A stretch of DNA of 64,000 nt from positions 27,592-91,591 of the forward strand of contig JAKABO010000008.1 of the NCBI GenBank assembly GCA_021796835.1, in the 5' to 3' direction. This document shows, in pieces, positions 40,935 through 50,112 of this stretch. The position numbers and the translations under genes were made by a program. Every line of letters starts with the position of its first letter. The stretch's first letter is position 1. This DNA comes from Pseudomonadota bacterium (lineage in GTDB: Bacteria > Pseudomonadota > Gammaproteobacteria > Burkholderiales > Ferrovaceae). Under the pieces are notes generated by a model. It made no database searches. It had not been told where the DNA came from and worked only from the letters and a program-made list of their open reading frames with translations.

Positions 40935-42119
40935 TCAGAAAGGTAAGCCGCCGCTATCCAGTTCTACCGTTGGGGTTGCGGATAATCCGGGGGACAGCCG
41001 TTGCAACTGGTCCAACGGCTCGTCGAACACGATTTTGACGGGCACGCGCTGTACCACCTTGACGTAATTTCCGGTGGCATTCTCGGGGGGCAGCAAACTG
41101 AAACGGGATCCCGTGCCGTCCTGGAAACTATCGATATGTCCATGCCATTCCCGGTCAGGAAAAGCGTCCACCCGAATTTTTACCTTTTGACCACGGCGCA
41201 TACGGTGCAACTGGGTTTCCTTGAAGTTTGCAACCACCCAGGGAGCGCCTGTCACCAGGGATAGAACCACCGTGCCAGGCTGAACCAGTTGACCCAGCAA
41301 AAGCGTTTTATGGGTCACCTTTCCGGAAGAGGGAGCCTCCAGCCGCGTATAACTCAGATCGAGCCGCGCCTGAGCCAGTGCTGCCTCGGCTTCGGCCACC
41401 GAGGCCTGCCCTCCCGCTTCCTGATCCCGTTTGAGCGCCACTTGACGAGGTCCCGAACCTGCTTCATCGAGACGTGCCCGCGCCTCCCCGACCCGCGCCA
41501 GGGCGATCTCCACCGCGCGCTGGGCCGATTCTTTCCGTGCCTGCGCGGCCCGGTCTGCCGTCAGGGCCTGATCGAGTCGCTGGCGCGAAATTTCCTGCTT
41601 TTCATAGAGCGACTGGTAACGTTGTACATCGTTGTGGGTGAGTTGGGCCTCTGCTTCGCTCCCGCTGCTTTCCGCCACTGCCTGTTGTTGAGCTGCCAGC
41701 GCCGAGGCCAGGGCACTCCGCGCTTCCCGCACCGCCGCAGTGGTGGTGGTGGTCACCACGGAAAGATCCTGCGAGGTGGCTCCATGCTGGGCATTGGCCG
41801 CAGCCAGCACGGCTTCTGCCTGTTGCACGCGCAAAACATAGTCACGGGGGTCGATGAGCGCCAGAAGTTGACCTGCCTTGACCCACTGATTGTCCGTCAC
41901 CTCGACCCGATCGATATAGCCGCTGATGTGGGGACTGATCTCCACGATATCGGCCTCGATGAAGGCATCATCCGTGCTCTCCTGATTCCGCTGGGCGAAC
42001 CATAAACCAAAAGCGCACAACAGCACCACTCCTCCCCCCAGCATCAGCCAGAACCGCCACGCCGCGGTGAGCGACTGGGCAGCGGGGAGCGAAGAGACGG
42101 GGGCATCGTCCTGAATCAT
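40935..42119 (-). CDS. EmrA/HlyD-type efflux adaptor
   Basis: Membrane fusion protein of 394 residues with one N-terminal anchor (FWLMLGGGVVLLCAFGLWF), STDDAFIEADIVEISPHISG typical of the EmrA branch, lipoyl halves around VKAGQLLALIDPRDY and YTRLEAPSSGKVTH, a long coiled-coil hairpin between them (about residues 95-240, rich in Ala, Glu and Gln), and GNYVKVVQRVPVKI near the end. It would bridge an MFS or ABC-type pump to TolC. Its ATG overlaps the stop of the TolC-like gene by four bases, but no inner-membrane pump gene accompanies the pair. Confidence 0.92.
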   Translation of the reverse strand: MIQDDAPVSSLPAAQSLTAAWRFWLMLGGGVVLLCAFGLWFAQRNQESTDDAFIEADIVEISPHISGYIDRVEVTDNQWVKAGQLLALIDPRDYVLRVQQAEAVLAAANAQHGATSQDLSVVTTTTTAAVREARSALASALAAQQQAVAESSGSEAEAQLTHNDVQRYQSLYEKQEISRQRLDQALTADRAAQARKESAQRAVEIALARVGEARARLDEAGSGPRQVALKRDQEAGGQASVAEAEAALAQARLDLSYTRLEAPSSGKVTHKTLLLGQLVQPGTVVLSLVTGAPWVVANFKETQLHRMRRGQKVKIRVDAFPDREWHGHIDSFQDGTGSRFSLLPPENATGNYVKVVQRVPVKIVFDEPLDQLQRLSPGLSATPTVELDSGGLPF

Positions 42120-43471
42120 GGGAGAGACTCCGGTTGAGTGGGGGTTTCGTAGGCGATTTGACCCAACGCCAGATCATAGTTTACCTGTGACATGCCCAAG
42201 GCCCCCAGCGCACCAATCTGATCGCTCCGGGCCTGCGCCAGGCCGGCCTGTGCATCCACCATTTCGAGATTATCGGCAACACCACTGATGAATCGATCCT
42301 GAGCCTGCTGCATCAACCGTTGGGCCAGATCCAGCCGCAATTGCGCCGCCTTTACCTGGGCGCGGCTGGTGTTCAGGGAATCTTCGGCCAGGCGAACATC
42401 CTCCTCCACCTGATGACGCCCATCTTTCAGGGCCAGTTCGGCCTGACGTCGACGGCTCTCGGCCTGGTCCTGGCGTGCGACCAGCGCGCCGCCCTGATAC
42501 AGGGGCACACTCATCTGGATGCCGTAACTATAGGTGCGGTAGTCATACTGGGTAGGAAGTACCCCACTGGGACCAATCGCGCCGATCAATCCGATGGTCG
42601 GGTAAGAAGCCGCCTTGGCAGCTTCCTTTTCCGTCACCCGTTGTTCCAGGGTTTTTTCCAGGGCTTGTAATTCCGGTCGTTGGTGCAGGGCACGATCCAC
42701 GGCGTCACCCCCGTCGGGACTTGAGGCCGGAACAACCCCCAGGCTATCCGTCAGTTCAATGGGGAGATCGAGAGGCAAGCCGAGGGCGCGATGCAGACGG
42801 GTGAGCGCATCCTTGGCTGCGCCCAGCGCCTGCTGCAACTGGTAGGCAACCTGTGCTTCCGACGCCGCGGCCCGAACCTCATCCACGCCCGTAGCCAATC
42901 CGCTTTTCAACTGGTCGCGGGTCAATTGCAGGAGATGTTGGGACAAGGTCTCATTGGCTTGCGCTGCCTTGACCGATTCCATGCTCTGTTGTACGGCCAG
43001 ATAAGCCAACCCGGCAGCACCCGCGATCTGCTGCTCCCGTGCGGTGGCTTCAAGACGCGCAACCTCGACTCCGGTTTGAGCCGAGGATGCTTCGTGTACA
43101 TGAACCAGGTCCAGGATTTGCTGGGTGAACTGGACTCGGGCGTCGAATGTATTGAAGGGACCGATGAGTGTGGGAAACCCTGGTAGCGCCAACCCCATGG
43201 CGCGCAAGTTCTGGGTTTGGCGCATCTGGTAGGAATTGAAGCCCACCGCCGGGCGCAGGGCAGCCCGGGCCTCTTCGGCGCGGGCCGTGGCCTCCTGAGC
43301 CTGTTCCAGAGCCAGTTGTACCTGGACATGGTGCGTCACGGCCATCCCCATGGCCTGACGCAAGGTTAGATGCAAACTCGAGTTCAGCGGATCCTGAGCC
43401 CAGGCGGCGGTACTGCTGACCAGTAATAAAGCGGCGCTTGCCCACGTGGTTCGGGGTACCCTACACCCCAT
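42116..43471 (-). CDS. TolC-family outer-membrane efflux protein
   Basis: Outer-membrane channel of 451 residues with signal peptide (ATG 43471, cleavage near AAWAQ) and two outer-membrane efflux repeats made of long amphipathic helices. LTLRQAMGMAVTHHVQVQLA marks the first repeat and ALHQRPELQALEKTLEQRV the second. GAGGAG upstream and a start inside the panB end (11-base overlap) fix the start; a frame extending to 43684 would only read panB in another frame. There is no lipobox, so it is TolC-like rather than OprM-like. It is coupled to the EmrA-like adaptor. Confidence 0.92.
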   Translation of the reverse strand: MGCRVPRTTWASAALLLVSSTAAWAQDPLNSSLHLTLRQAMGMAVTHHVQVQLALEQAQEATARAEEARAALRPAVGFNSYQMRQTQNLRAMGLALPGFPTLIGPFNTFDARVQFTQQILDLVHVHEASSAQTGVEVARLEATAREQQIAGAAGLAYLAVQQSMESVKAAQANETLSQHLLQLTRDQLKSGLATGVDEVRAAASEAQVAYQLQQALGAAKDALTRLHRALGLPLDLPIELTDSLGVVPASSPDGGDAVDRALHQRPELQALEKTLEQRVTEKEAAKAASYPTIGLIGAIGPSGVLPTQYDYRTYSYGIQMSVPLYQGGALVARQDQAESRRRQAELALKDGRHQVEEDVRLAEDSLNTSRAQVKAAQLRLDLAQRLMQQAQDRFISGVADNLEMVDAQAGLAQARSDQIGALGALGMSQVNYDLALGQIAYETPTQPESLP

Positions 43472-44258
43472 AGCAATGCTCCTCGCCAGGAAACTGTCCC
43501 GCCTTGACTTCCCGCACATAAAGTTCCACGGCTTTTGCAATGGAACCGGTTTCCTGAATAAAGGGGCGGACGAAACGGGGAGGAATATACGCGCCCAATC
43601 CCAGCATGTCGTAAATGACCAGAACTTGCCCCGAACAGTGAGGACTGGCCCCGATGCCGATGGTCGGAACCTGAACCTGGGCACAGATCTGGTCAGCCAG
43701 GGAACGCGGTACGGCCTCTATCAGAATCATGCCGGCCCCGGCCTGTTCCAGTGCCTGCGCGTCAGTCAGTATCTGTTGGGCCATCGCGGCATTGCGGCCT
43801 TGCACCTTGAATCCCCCCAGTTGGTGCACGGATTGGGGGGTCAAACCGATGTGGGCGCAAACGGGAATGCCCCGGGCGACCAGAAAAGAGATCGTCGGGG
43901 CCATGCTGGCGCCTCCCTCGATCTTGACCATCTGCGCTCCTGCGCGCATCAATTCTGCCGCATTTCGAAAGGTGTCCTCGGGACTGATCTGGGCGGTGGC
44001 AAATGGCATGTCGGCCAGCAGGAAAGCCTTGGGCGCCCCCCGCGCCACACAGCGGGTATGGTAGGCAACGTCCGCGATACTGACCGGCAAGGGAGAATCG
44101 TGACCCTGAACCACCATCCCCAGAGAGTCCCCGATCAGCAGCGCATCCACGCCGGCCTGCTCCAGCACCCGAGCAAAACTCGAGTCGTAACAGGTCAGCA
44201 TGGCAATTTTTTCACCGCGTTCCTGCATGAGTTGCAGGTCCACGATCGAGGTGCGCAT
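43461..44258 (-). CDS. panB: 3-methyl-2-oxobutanoate hydroxymethyltransferase
   Basis: First committed step of pantothenate synthesis: adds a hydroxymethyl group from methylene-THF to 2-oxoisovalerate, giving ketopantoate. 265 residues. Seen: MLTCYDSSFARVLEQAGVD, LLIGDSLGMVVQGHDSPLPV with metal-binding Asp, KIEGGASMAPTI, CAHIGLTPQSVHQLGGF and IGIGASPHCSGQVLVIYDMLG. AGGAG precedes the ATG and overlaps the yceI stop. It is placed between yceI and an efflux pair rather than with panC, so cotranscription looks incidental. Confidence 0.97.
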   Translation of the reverse strand: MRTSIVDLQLMQERGEKIAMLTCYDSSFARVLEQAGVDALLIGDSLGMVVQGHDSPLPVSIADVAYHTRCVARGAPKAFLLADMPFATAQISPEDTFRNAAELMRAGAQMVKIEGGASMAPTISFLVARGIPVCAHIGLTPQSVHQLGGFKVQGRNAAMAQQILTDAQALEQAGAGMILIEAVPRSLADQICAQVQVPTIGIGASPHCSGQVLVIYDMLGLGAYIPPRFVRPFIQETGSIAKAVELYVREVKAGQFPGEEHCYGV

Positions 44259-44267
44259 GACGCTCTC

Positions 44268-44822
44268 CTAGGGAATGAGGGTAAAACGATAATCGACAGT
44301 GACTTCGTCCGCCACTGTGTCTGTCGCGCTCCAGGTTCCATCACCCACGCCGAAATCATTTCGTTTCAGGATGAAACGCCCCTGAGCGCTGCGCCCACTG
44401 TGATCATAGGACATCTTGAGGGGGATTCGCAAGGGTTTGCGTACCCCTTTCAGTTGAAACAGGCCCCACACGAGGTACTGGTTCGGCCCCACGCGCTGGA
44501 TATCCGAGGAATCAAAACGGGCTTGGGGAAAGGATTGGATACTGAACCAGTGTTTGCCCTTGATCTCGTCTTCCGACTCCTCCGAAGCCAGATCGACACT
44601 GCCCAGATCGATGGTAATGTGGGCATAACTGTGTGGCAGATCCTGGGCGTCAAAATGCAGGTCGGCAGAAAATTGACGGAAACCTCCCTGTACCGTGGCC
44701 CCCATCTGGGTCCCCGTGAAGTTGATCTGCCCGCTCTCCACCTTCTCGGCTCTGGACTGTGGAATAAAAAACAACGAAGAAGATAATAATGCTATAACAG
44801 TCAGATACAGTATATTCTTCAT
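44268..44822 (-). CDS. YceI-family periplasmic protein
   Basis: Exported 184-residue protein: signal peptide with cleavage near SRAEK, then a lipocalin-like YceI beta-barrel. Seen: ATVQGGFRQFSADLHFD, ITIDLGSVDLASEESEDEIKGKHWF, FPQARFDSSDI and FQLKGVRKPLRIPLKM. YceI proteins bind isoprenoid quinones or similar lipids; the exact role is unsettled. It lies 16 bases behind a cytochrome b561 gene, the same pairing as yceJ-yceI in E. coli, which suggests a shared quinone-linked function. Confidence 0.93.
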   Translation of the reverse strand: MKNILYLTVIALLSSSLFFIPQSRAEKVESGQINFTGTQMGATVQGGFRQFSADLHFDAQDLPHSYAHITIDLGSVDLASEESEDEIKGKHWFSIQSFPQARFDSSDIQRVGPNQYLVWGLFQLKGVRKPLRIPLKMSYDHSGRSAQGRFILKRNDFGVGDGTWSATDTVADEVTVDYRFTLIP

Positions 44823-44838
44823 GATTGTTTTAGGAATT

Positions 44839-45372
44839 TCAAGGGTGCATGCGGGCCATCAAATGATCCCGGTCGATGAGTTGATGTTTGAGGGCCGCAG
44901 CCACATGCCCCAACACCAGGGCCAATAATGCCCAGTTCAGGGTTTGGTGAAACGTCTCGAACAGATGGGACAGCGCCTTGTCCTTGGGAACCAGATTGGG
45001 CAAGGGAAAGAGGTTGAAATAAACCACGGATACGCCCGCAGCCGAACTGTGCAACCACCCGGTCAGGGGAATGAGCACCATCAGGACATAGAGAGCCCGA
45101 TGGGCCGCTTCCGTGATCTTTTGAAGCCGTTGGTTCATGGTCGACGGCAAGGCAGGGGGACGATGCGTCAGGCGCCAGGTCACCCGTATCCCTACCAGCA
45201 AGAACAGGGTCACGCCCAGCCATTTGTGCCAGGTGTATATTTTCAACTTCCATGGGGAAAGTTCCAGACCGGACATGTACTGTCCCACCCCAAAAGCGAT
45301 GACCAGTCCTGCGGCCATGATCCAGTGCAGACCGATTGCGACAGGGGTGAATTTTGCGGAAGAAGAATTCAT
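44839..45372 (-). CDS. Cytochrome b561 family protein
   Basis: Inner-membrane dihaem b protein of 177 residues with four hydrophobic segments. The haem-ligand candidates His16 (GLHWIMAAGLV), His49 (YTWHKWLGVTLF), His142 (TFHQTLNWALL) and His156 (VLGHVAAALKHQ) match the spacing of E. coli CybB. CybB can move electrons from superoxide to ubiquinone. First gene of the run b561-yceI-panB-TolC-EmrA. The 67-base gap upstream to tatD holds no promoter I could call with confidence. Confidence 0.93.
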   Translation of the reverse strand: MNSSSAKFTPVAIGLHWIMAAGLVIAFGVGQYMSGLELSPWKLKIYTWHKWLGVTLFLLVGIRVTWRLTHRPPALPSTMNQRLQKITEAAHRALYVLMVLIPLTGWLHSSAAGVSVVYFNLFPLPNLVPKDKALSHLFETFHQTLNWALLALVLGHVAAALKHQLIDRDHLMARMHP

Positions 45373-45439
45373 GGGAAACTCCGGATCATCGATCGGCAGG
45401 TTTAATTGTACGCGTACGAACTAAATAACGCAATTTCTT

Positions 45440-46204
45440 TCAACTGACCCGAAACAGGCGACAGTAATTTTCAGTGGTGCGTTCGCCAACTTCTTCGATG
45501 GAAATCCCGCGCAAACGTGCGATTTCTCCCGCCACGTGGGAAACAAAAGCCGGCTGATTGGTCTTTCCGCGCATGGGCTCCGGGGCCAGATAGGGGGAAT
45601 CCGTTTCGATCAACAGTCGCTCCAGAGGAATCCGGCACACCACTTCCTTGAGGGCCTTGGCGTTGCGAAAGGTGACGATTCCCGAGAAGGACAAGTAAAA
45701 ACCTCGCTCCAGGGCTGCATCGGCCACTGCCTGAGTTTCGGTGAAACAGTGCAGCACCCCGCCCACCTCATCCGCCCCCTCCTCGTCCAGCACACGCAAG
45801 GTATCCGCAGCCGCAGAACGGGTATGGATCACGAGGGGTTTCCGTACCTGGCGGGCTGCGCGAATGTGAGTCCGGAAACGCACCCGTTGCCATTCCAGAT
45901 CCCCTTCCAACCGGTAATAATCCAGGCCGGTTTCGCCGATGGCTACCACCTTGGCATGGGTTGCCTCAGCCACCAGGCGTTCCACGCTGGGTTCCTCGAT
46001 CTGCTGATAATCCGGATGGACCCCCACCGTGGCATGCCACCCCGGGTCCGTTTCCGCCACGGCCAGCACATCCGGAATGGTTTCCAACTGCACGGAAATA
46101 CAGAGTGCACGGGTAACCCTGGCCTGCACCATGGCGACGTGCACGTCCGATAACTGTGTCCGCAACTCAGGAAAATCCAAATGACAGTGAGAATCGGCAA
46201 ACAT
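45440..46204 (-). CDS. tatD: TatD-family deoxyribonuclease
   Basis: Metal-dependent hydrolase of 254 residues with the TIM-barrel metal sites of the family: DSHCHLDF at the N-terminus, GETGLDYYR with a bridging Glu, VIHTRSA, LHCFTE and ETDSPYLAP. Family members are 3'-5' exonucleases acting in DNA repair or turnover. It follows holB by 15 bases with GAGG before the ATG. It closes the fab-tmk-holB cluster, as in many Proteobacteria (ycfH position in E. coli). Confidence 0.95.
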   Translation of the reverse strand: MFADSHCHLDFPELRTQLSDVHVAMVQARVTRALCISVQLETIPDVLAVAETDPGWHATVGVHPDYQQIEEPSVERLVAEATHAKVVAIGETGLDYYRLEGDLEWQRVRFRTHIRAARQVRKPLVIHTRSAAADTLRVLDEEGADEVGGVLHCFTETQAVADAALERGFYLSFSGIVTFRNAKALKEVVCRIPLERLLIETDSPYLAPEPMRGKTNQPAFVSHVAGEIARLRGISIEEVGERTTENYCRLFRVS

Positions 46205-46219
46205 GGAACAACCTCGCGT

Positions 46220-47173
46220 TCAGGAAGGTAAATGAAGTGGCGCCAGCAAGGATTCGGTCAGCAGACGCGCATTCAGGGGGTGAGTCATCCAGCGACGGGC
46301 TTCGCGCAGACGTATTTCCCAGGCCAACAGATCGTAAAGGTCGAGACGGGGAGCCATGCGGCTCAATGCCTCCTGGAAATCCTGATGATAATGGCCGTGG
46401 CCCAGAATTTTTTGTCCGATCAAATCCATGACCCAGAACTGAAGCCATTCCAGCCATTGCACCAGACCCAGATTCAGAATCCGGTCCGCTTGCTGTGTCA
46501 AGGAAAGACCATTATCCGTCAGGATCCGTAAAAACCCCAGACGTCCCTCATGGTCACGCTGAAACTGTTCAAGGGCCCGCAGGGGTGCCCCCCCAGAACG
46601 GCGCAAGTAGCCGGCCGGTTCCCTGACGCCCTCCTGATGGAGCCACTGCACGGCCTGCTCCACGCTGGGCAAGGGAACCGGCCAGAGTCGGCAGCGGCTG
46701 CGAACCGTGATGGGAATCCGTGCCGGATGGTGACTGACCAGCAAAAACAGGGTATGGGGGGGCGGTTCTTCGAGCGTTTTCAATAAGGCATTGGCAGCCG
46801 CCAGATTGAGCGCCTCGGCGGGTTCGATCAAAACGACCCGCCACCCCTGTCGGTGGCTCGTGGTCATCAGGAATTCAGCGAGGGAACGCACGGCATCCAC
46901 GGTAATCCAGGCACTCCCCTCAGCATCTCCGCCTTCTTCCAGGCAAGGCGGTACCAACAGCCGGAAGTCAGGGTGATTCCCGGCCTGAAACCAACCACAG
47001 GAAAGACAGATTCCACAGGGTTGTGGCGCCTTCCCCTCACACAGGATCGCCTGGGCCAGGTGACGCGCCAACGCGCCTTTGCCCAGTCCGACGGGGCCCG
47101 TCAACAGGAGGCCCTGAGGCCGCTCGGCTGTCCATAGTCGCTCGAACACCCGATGATTCCAGGGGTGGATCAT
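46220..47173 (-). CDS. holB: DNA polymerase III delta' subunit
   Basis: Clamp-loader subunit of 317 residues. ATG 47173 overlaps the tmk stop (ATGA); a frame open to 47266 would read inside tmk. Seen: LLLTGPVGLGKGALARHLA (a P-loop ending in Lys-Gly rather than Lys-Ser/Thr, as is common in delta', which does not hydrolyse ATP), the four-Cys zinc module CEGKAPQPCGICLSC, VLIEPAEALNLAAANALLKTLEEPPPHTLFLL (start of the sensor region) and TVRSRCRLWPVPLP. It follows tmk and precedes tatD as in E. coli. Confidence 0.94.
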   Translation of the reverse strand: MIHPWNHRVFERLWTAERPQGLLLTGPVGLGKGALARHLAQAILCEGKAPQPCGICLSCGWFQAGNHPDFRLLVPPCLEEGGDAEGSAWITVDAVRSLAEFLMTTSHRQGWRVVLIEPAEALNLAAANALLKTLEEPPPHTLFLLVSHHPARIPITVRSRCRLWPVPLPSVEQAVQWLHQEGVREPAGYLRRSGGAPLRALEQFQRDHEGRLGFLRILTDNGLSLTQQADRILNLGLVQWLEWLQFWVMDLIGQKILGHGHYHQDFQEALSRMAPRLDLYDLLAWEIRLREARRWMTHPLNARLLTESLLAPLHLPS

Positions 47174-47796
47174 GAGTTGCCTGCGAGGAAAGGGAAAGCC
47201 CGTCGCAACACGCTGTCGACCTGCTCTGCCAGAATCTCCGGATCGGCAGCCGCATCCATCCTGCAAATGCGGGGCGCATGACTGCGCGCTTCGTACCCGG
47301 CCCGCACCCGTTCAAAGAAAACCCGCTCTTCACGCTCGAAACGGTCTCCTTTCTGGCGTCCTCGCGCCAAACGTTGAGCGGCAATGTCGGGATCCAGATC
47401 GAACCACAGGGTCAAATCCGGTTGAAAACCCGCACAAACCCAGGTTTCCAGGGTCTTCAAAATATCCAGGGACAACCCTCGCCCGCCGCCCTGATAGGCG
47501 AAACTGGCATCCACGAAACGGTCGCTCAACACCCACTCTCCCCGTGCCAGGGCAGGCTCGATCACCTGAGAGACATGATCGTGACGCCCGGCAAAGACGA
47601 GCAGGGCCTCGCTCAGGGGAGACATGGGCATATTCAAAAGCAGGGGCCTCAGAGCTTCCGCCAGAACGGTTCCTCCCGGTTCGCGCGTCCGTCTCACCAC
47701 CACGCCGCGCACCTCCAGCCAGCGTTGAACCGTATCCAGTTGAGTGCTTTTTCCCGCGCCGTCGATCCCTTCCAGCGTAATGAACTTACCGCTCAT
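47170..47796 (-). CDS. tmk: Thymidylate kinase
   Basis: Phosphorylates dTMP to dTDP with ATP. 208 residues. Seen: the P-loop LEGIDGAGKSTQ, the TREPGGT substrate loop, VLSDRFVDASFAYQGGGRGL with the DR(Y/F) motif, and a LID region rich in Arg (RGRQKGDRFERE). Its ATG lies 11 bases inside mltG and its stop overlaps holB, so translation of mltG, tmk and holB is coupled. Confidence 0.97.
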   Translation of the reverse strand: MSGKFITLEGIDGAGKSTQLDTVQRWLEVRGVVVRRTREPGGTVLAEALRPLLLNMPMSPLSEALLVFAGRHDHVSQVIEPALARGEWVLSDRFVDASFAYQGGGRGLSLDILKTLETWVCAGFQPDLTLWFDLDPDIAAQRLARGRQKGDRFEREERVFFERVRAGYEARSHAPRICRMDAAADPEILAEQVDSVLRRAFPFLAGNS

Positions 47797-48787
47797 GGTC
47801 TGTCATCCGTTTGGTCTGGTATCGTTGCACTGCCTGCTGATGTGCTTCCAGCGTAATGGAAAATTGGTGAGTCCCATCGCCTCGCGCCACGAAAAACAGG
47901 TCGGGAACTGCCAGCGGATGTACGGCTGCCTGGAGCGCTGCGGCCCCGGGCAAGGCGATGGGCGTCGGAGGAAGGCCACTTCGGGTGTAAGTATTGTAGG
48001 CACTGTCCCGATGCAGGTCACGGTGGTGCAGATGGCCATCGTAGTCCGTCCCCAGACCGTAGATCACGGTGGGATCGGTTTGCAGGCGCATATCCAGCCG
48101 CAAACGATTCAAAAAAACAGCGGAAATGCGCGCCCGCTCTTCTCGGTTGGCGGTTTCCTTTTCGATCAGGGAGGCCAGGATCAATGCCTGGTAAGGGTCC
48201 GTCAGGGCCAGGTGAGGATCACGCGTCGCCCAAACCTGGGCCAGCCGTTCGCTCATGGCCCGGTGTGCCCGCTCGAGAATGCTCCAATCACTCTCGCCCG
48301 GATTGTAAAAATAGGTATCAGGAAAAAACCATCCTTCGGGACTCTGCCCCGCAGCACCCAGACGCGCCATCACGGCACTATCGGACAATCCGGCGCTGTC
48401 CTGACGCAAATTGGGTTGTTGTGCCAGCAGGGCGCGCAACTGGGCAAAAGTGGTTCCTTCGATGATCTGCACCTGCCATGCATCCCCTTCCCCTCGCGCC
48501 ATTTGACGCAGCATCTGCCAACCCGTCAGAGGTTGGAGCCATTCATAACTGCCGGCTTTCAGGTGACTCTGTTCGCCCAGAACTCTCCCTACCCAGGTGA
48601 AGGTCCAGGGTTCCGGGAGTACCCCTTTTTGAACCAGTTGTTGTGCCACGGCACGCAACCCCAGTCCACTGGGTAATTCAAAGACATACGGTGTGTGGGG
48701 AAGCGGCAGGGGGCGAATGAAAAACAGAGCGAGCCAGATAACCAACCCGCTCAGTCCACTCACCAGAACCCAGAGCAGACGGCGCAT
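47786..48787 (-). CDS. mltG: Endolytic murein transglycosylase
   Basis: Inner-membrane enzyme that cuts nascent glycan strands and helps terminate peptidoglycan polymerisation. 333 residues with one N-terminal membrane anchor (LLWVLVSGLSGLVIWLALFF), a LysM-like region and the YceG catalytic domain. The catalytic Glu is in ALILASLIEKETA; FLNRLRLDMRLQTDPTVIYG and YNTYTRSGLPPTPIALPG are typical. The Shine-Dalgarno site is weak. It takes the place after fabF; the pabC gene that lies between them in E. coli is missing because pabC is fused to pabB elsewhere. Confidence 0.96.
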   Translation of the reverse strand: MRRLLWVLVSGLSGLVIWLALFFIRPLPLPHTPYVFELPSGLGLRAVAQQLVQKGVLPEPWTFTWVGRVLGEQSHLKAGSYEWLQPLTGWQMLRQMARGEGDAWQVQIIEGTTFAQLRALLAQQPNLRQDSAGLSDSAVMARLGAAGQSPEGWFFPDTYFYNPGESDWSILERAHRAMSERLAQVWATRDPHLALTDPYQALILASLIEKETANREERARISAVFLNRLRLDMRLQTDPTVIYGLGTDYDGHLHHRDLHRDSAYNTYTRSGLPPTPIALPGAAALQAAVHPLAVPDLFFVARGDGTHQFSITLEAHQQAVQRYQTKRMTDHER

Positions 48788-48801
48788 CAGAATGATGAAA
48801 T

Positions 48802-50043
48802 CTATTCAAGGCGGCGAAAAATCAGGCTTCCATTGGTTCCGCCAAAACCAAAGGAATTGGAAAGGACAACATCCATCTTCATCTGCCGTGCGGTATGGGG
48901 TACGAAATCGAGGTCACATTCGGGACTCGGATTGTCCAGATTGATGGTGGGCGGAGCCACCTGATGATGCAAGGCCAATACCGAGAACACGGCCTCGATG
49001 CCGCCTGCCGCCCCCAACAGATGCCCCGTCATGGACTTGGTGGAACTGATGGCCAGTTTGTGGGCATGATCCCCAAAGGTACGTTTGACTGCGATGGTTT
49101 CGCCAAGATCCCCGATGGGCGTGGAAGTGCCATGGGCATTGATATAGTCCACCTGATCAGGATTCAATCCCGCATTCTTCAAGGCGTTGAGCATACTGCG
49201 CCTGGCACCATCACCATCCGCCGGAGGCGAGGTGATGTGATGGGCATCGGCACTCATGCCATAGCCACAGAGTTCCGCATAGATTCTGGCGCCCCGCGCA
49301 CGGGCATGGGACAGTTCCTCCAGCACCAGCACCCCAGCGCCCTCGCCCATGACAAAGCCGTCACGGTCTCGATCCCAGGGACGACTGGATGCCTCGGGAT
49401 CGGCGTTGCGCGTGCTGAGTGCCCGGGCGGCACAAAATCCGCCGATCCCCAATTCGTTGATGGCGGCTTCAGCCCCGCCTGCGACCATCATGTCCGCATC
49501 GCCATACTCGATCAGCCGAGCCGCTTCCCCAATACTGTGATTCCCGGTGGTACAGGCAGTGACCAGAGCCAGGTTGGGGCCCTTCAGTCCATACATGATC
49601 GACAGGTTACCCGAGATCATGTTGATGATACTGCCCGGGATGAAAAAGGGAGAAATCCTGCGCACGCCACCTTCCAGATAAGCGCGACCGGTGTCCGTGA
49701 TCATGGGCAACCCGCCGATCCCGGAACCGATACACACGCCCACTTGCTCGGCATCCGCCGGATGGGCCTCAACGCCGGCATCACGCAAGGCCTCCATCGC
49801 GGCCACCAGACCATAATGGATAAAAATATCCATGCGGCGCACTTCTTTGGGACTGAGGTACTGTGCCGGATCAAAATTTTTGACTTCGCCCGCAATCTGG
49901 CAAGGCATGAGCGCAGGATCGAAGCGGGTGATCGGCCCGATTCCGGAACGCCCGGCACACAGTTGCGCCCAGGCCTCGGGGACAGAATTCCCGACAGGGG
50001 ACACGATTCCCAGACCAGTGACGACGACGCGACGACGGGACAT
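48802..50043 (-). CDS. fabF: Beta-ketoacyl-ACP synthase II
   Basis: Elongating condensing enzyme of type II fatty acid synthesis. 413 residues with the Cys-His-His triad: LVTACTTGNHSIGEA, NAHGTSTPIGD and KSMTGHLLGAAGGIEA. MSRRRVVVTGLGIVSPVGNSV is the usual start, preceded by GGAGG. It is separated from acpP by a 69-base gap with a strong stem-loop, and ends 14 bases before mltG. Confidence 0.98.
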   Translation of the reverse strand: MSRRRVVVTGLGIVSPVGNSVPEAWAQLCAGRSGIGPITRFDPALMPCQIAGEVKNFDPAQYLSPKEVRRMDIFIHYGLVAAMEALRDAGVEAHPADAEQVGVCIGSGIGGLPMITDTGRAYLEGGVRRISPFFIPGSIINMISGNLSIMYGLKGPNLALVTACTTGNHSIGEAARLIEYGDADMMVAGGAEAAINELGIGGFCAARALSTRNADPEASSRPWDRDRDGFVMGEGAGVLVLEELSHARARGARIYAELCGYGMSADAHHITSPPADGDGARRSMLNALKNAGLNPDQVDYINAHGTSTPIGDLGETIAVKRTFGDHAHKLAISSTKSMTGHLLGAAGGIEAVFSVLALHHQVAPPTINLDNPSPECDLDFVPHTARQMKMDVVLSNSFGFGGTNGSLIFRRLE

Positions 50044-50065
50044 GTTTCAGACCTCCATAATTCAA

Positions 50066-50109
50066 GGCAACGCAGTGCTTGCCCGGTATTCCGGGCTTGG
50101 GGTGTTGCC
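50066..50109 (-). other. Two-tier stem-loop between acpP and fabF
   Basis: An inner perfect hairpin GCCCGG-AATA-CCGGGC (50081-50096 in minus-strand sense) sits inside an outer pairing GGCAAC/GTTGCC (50066-50071 with 50104-50109). It follows the acpP stop closely and lacks a downstream U-run, so it looks like an RNA-stabilising or attenuating element rather than a full terminator. Confidence 0.6.
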
Positions 50110-50112
50110 TTC

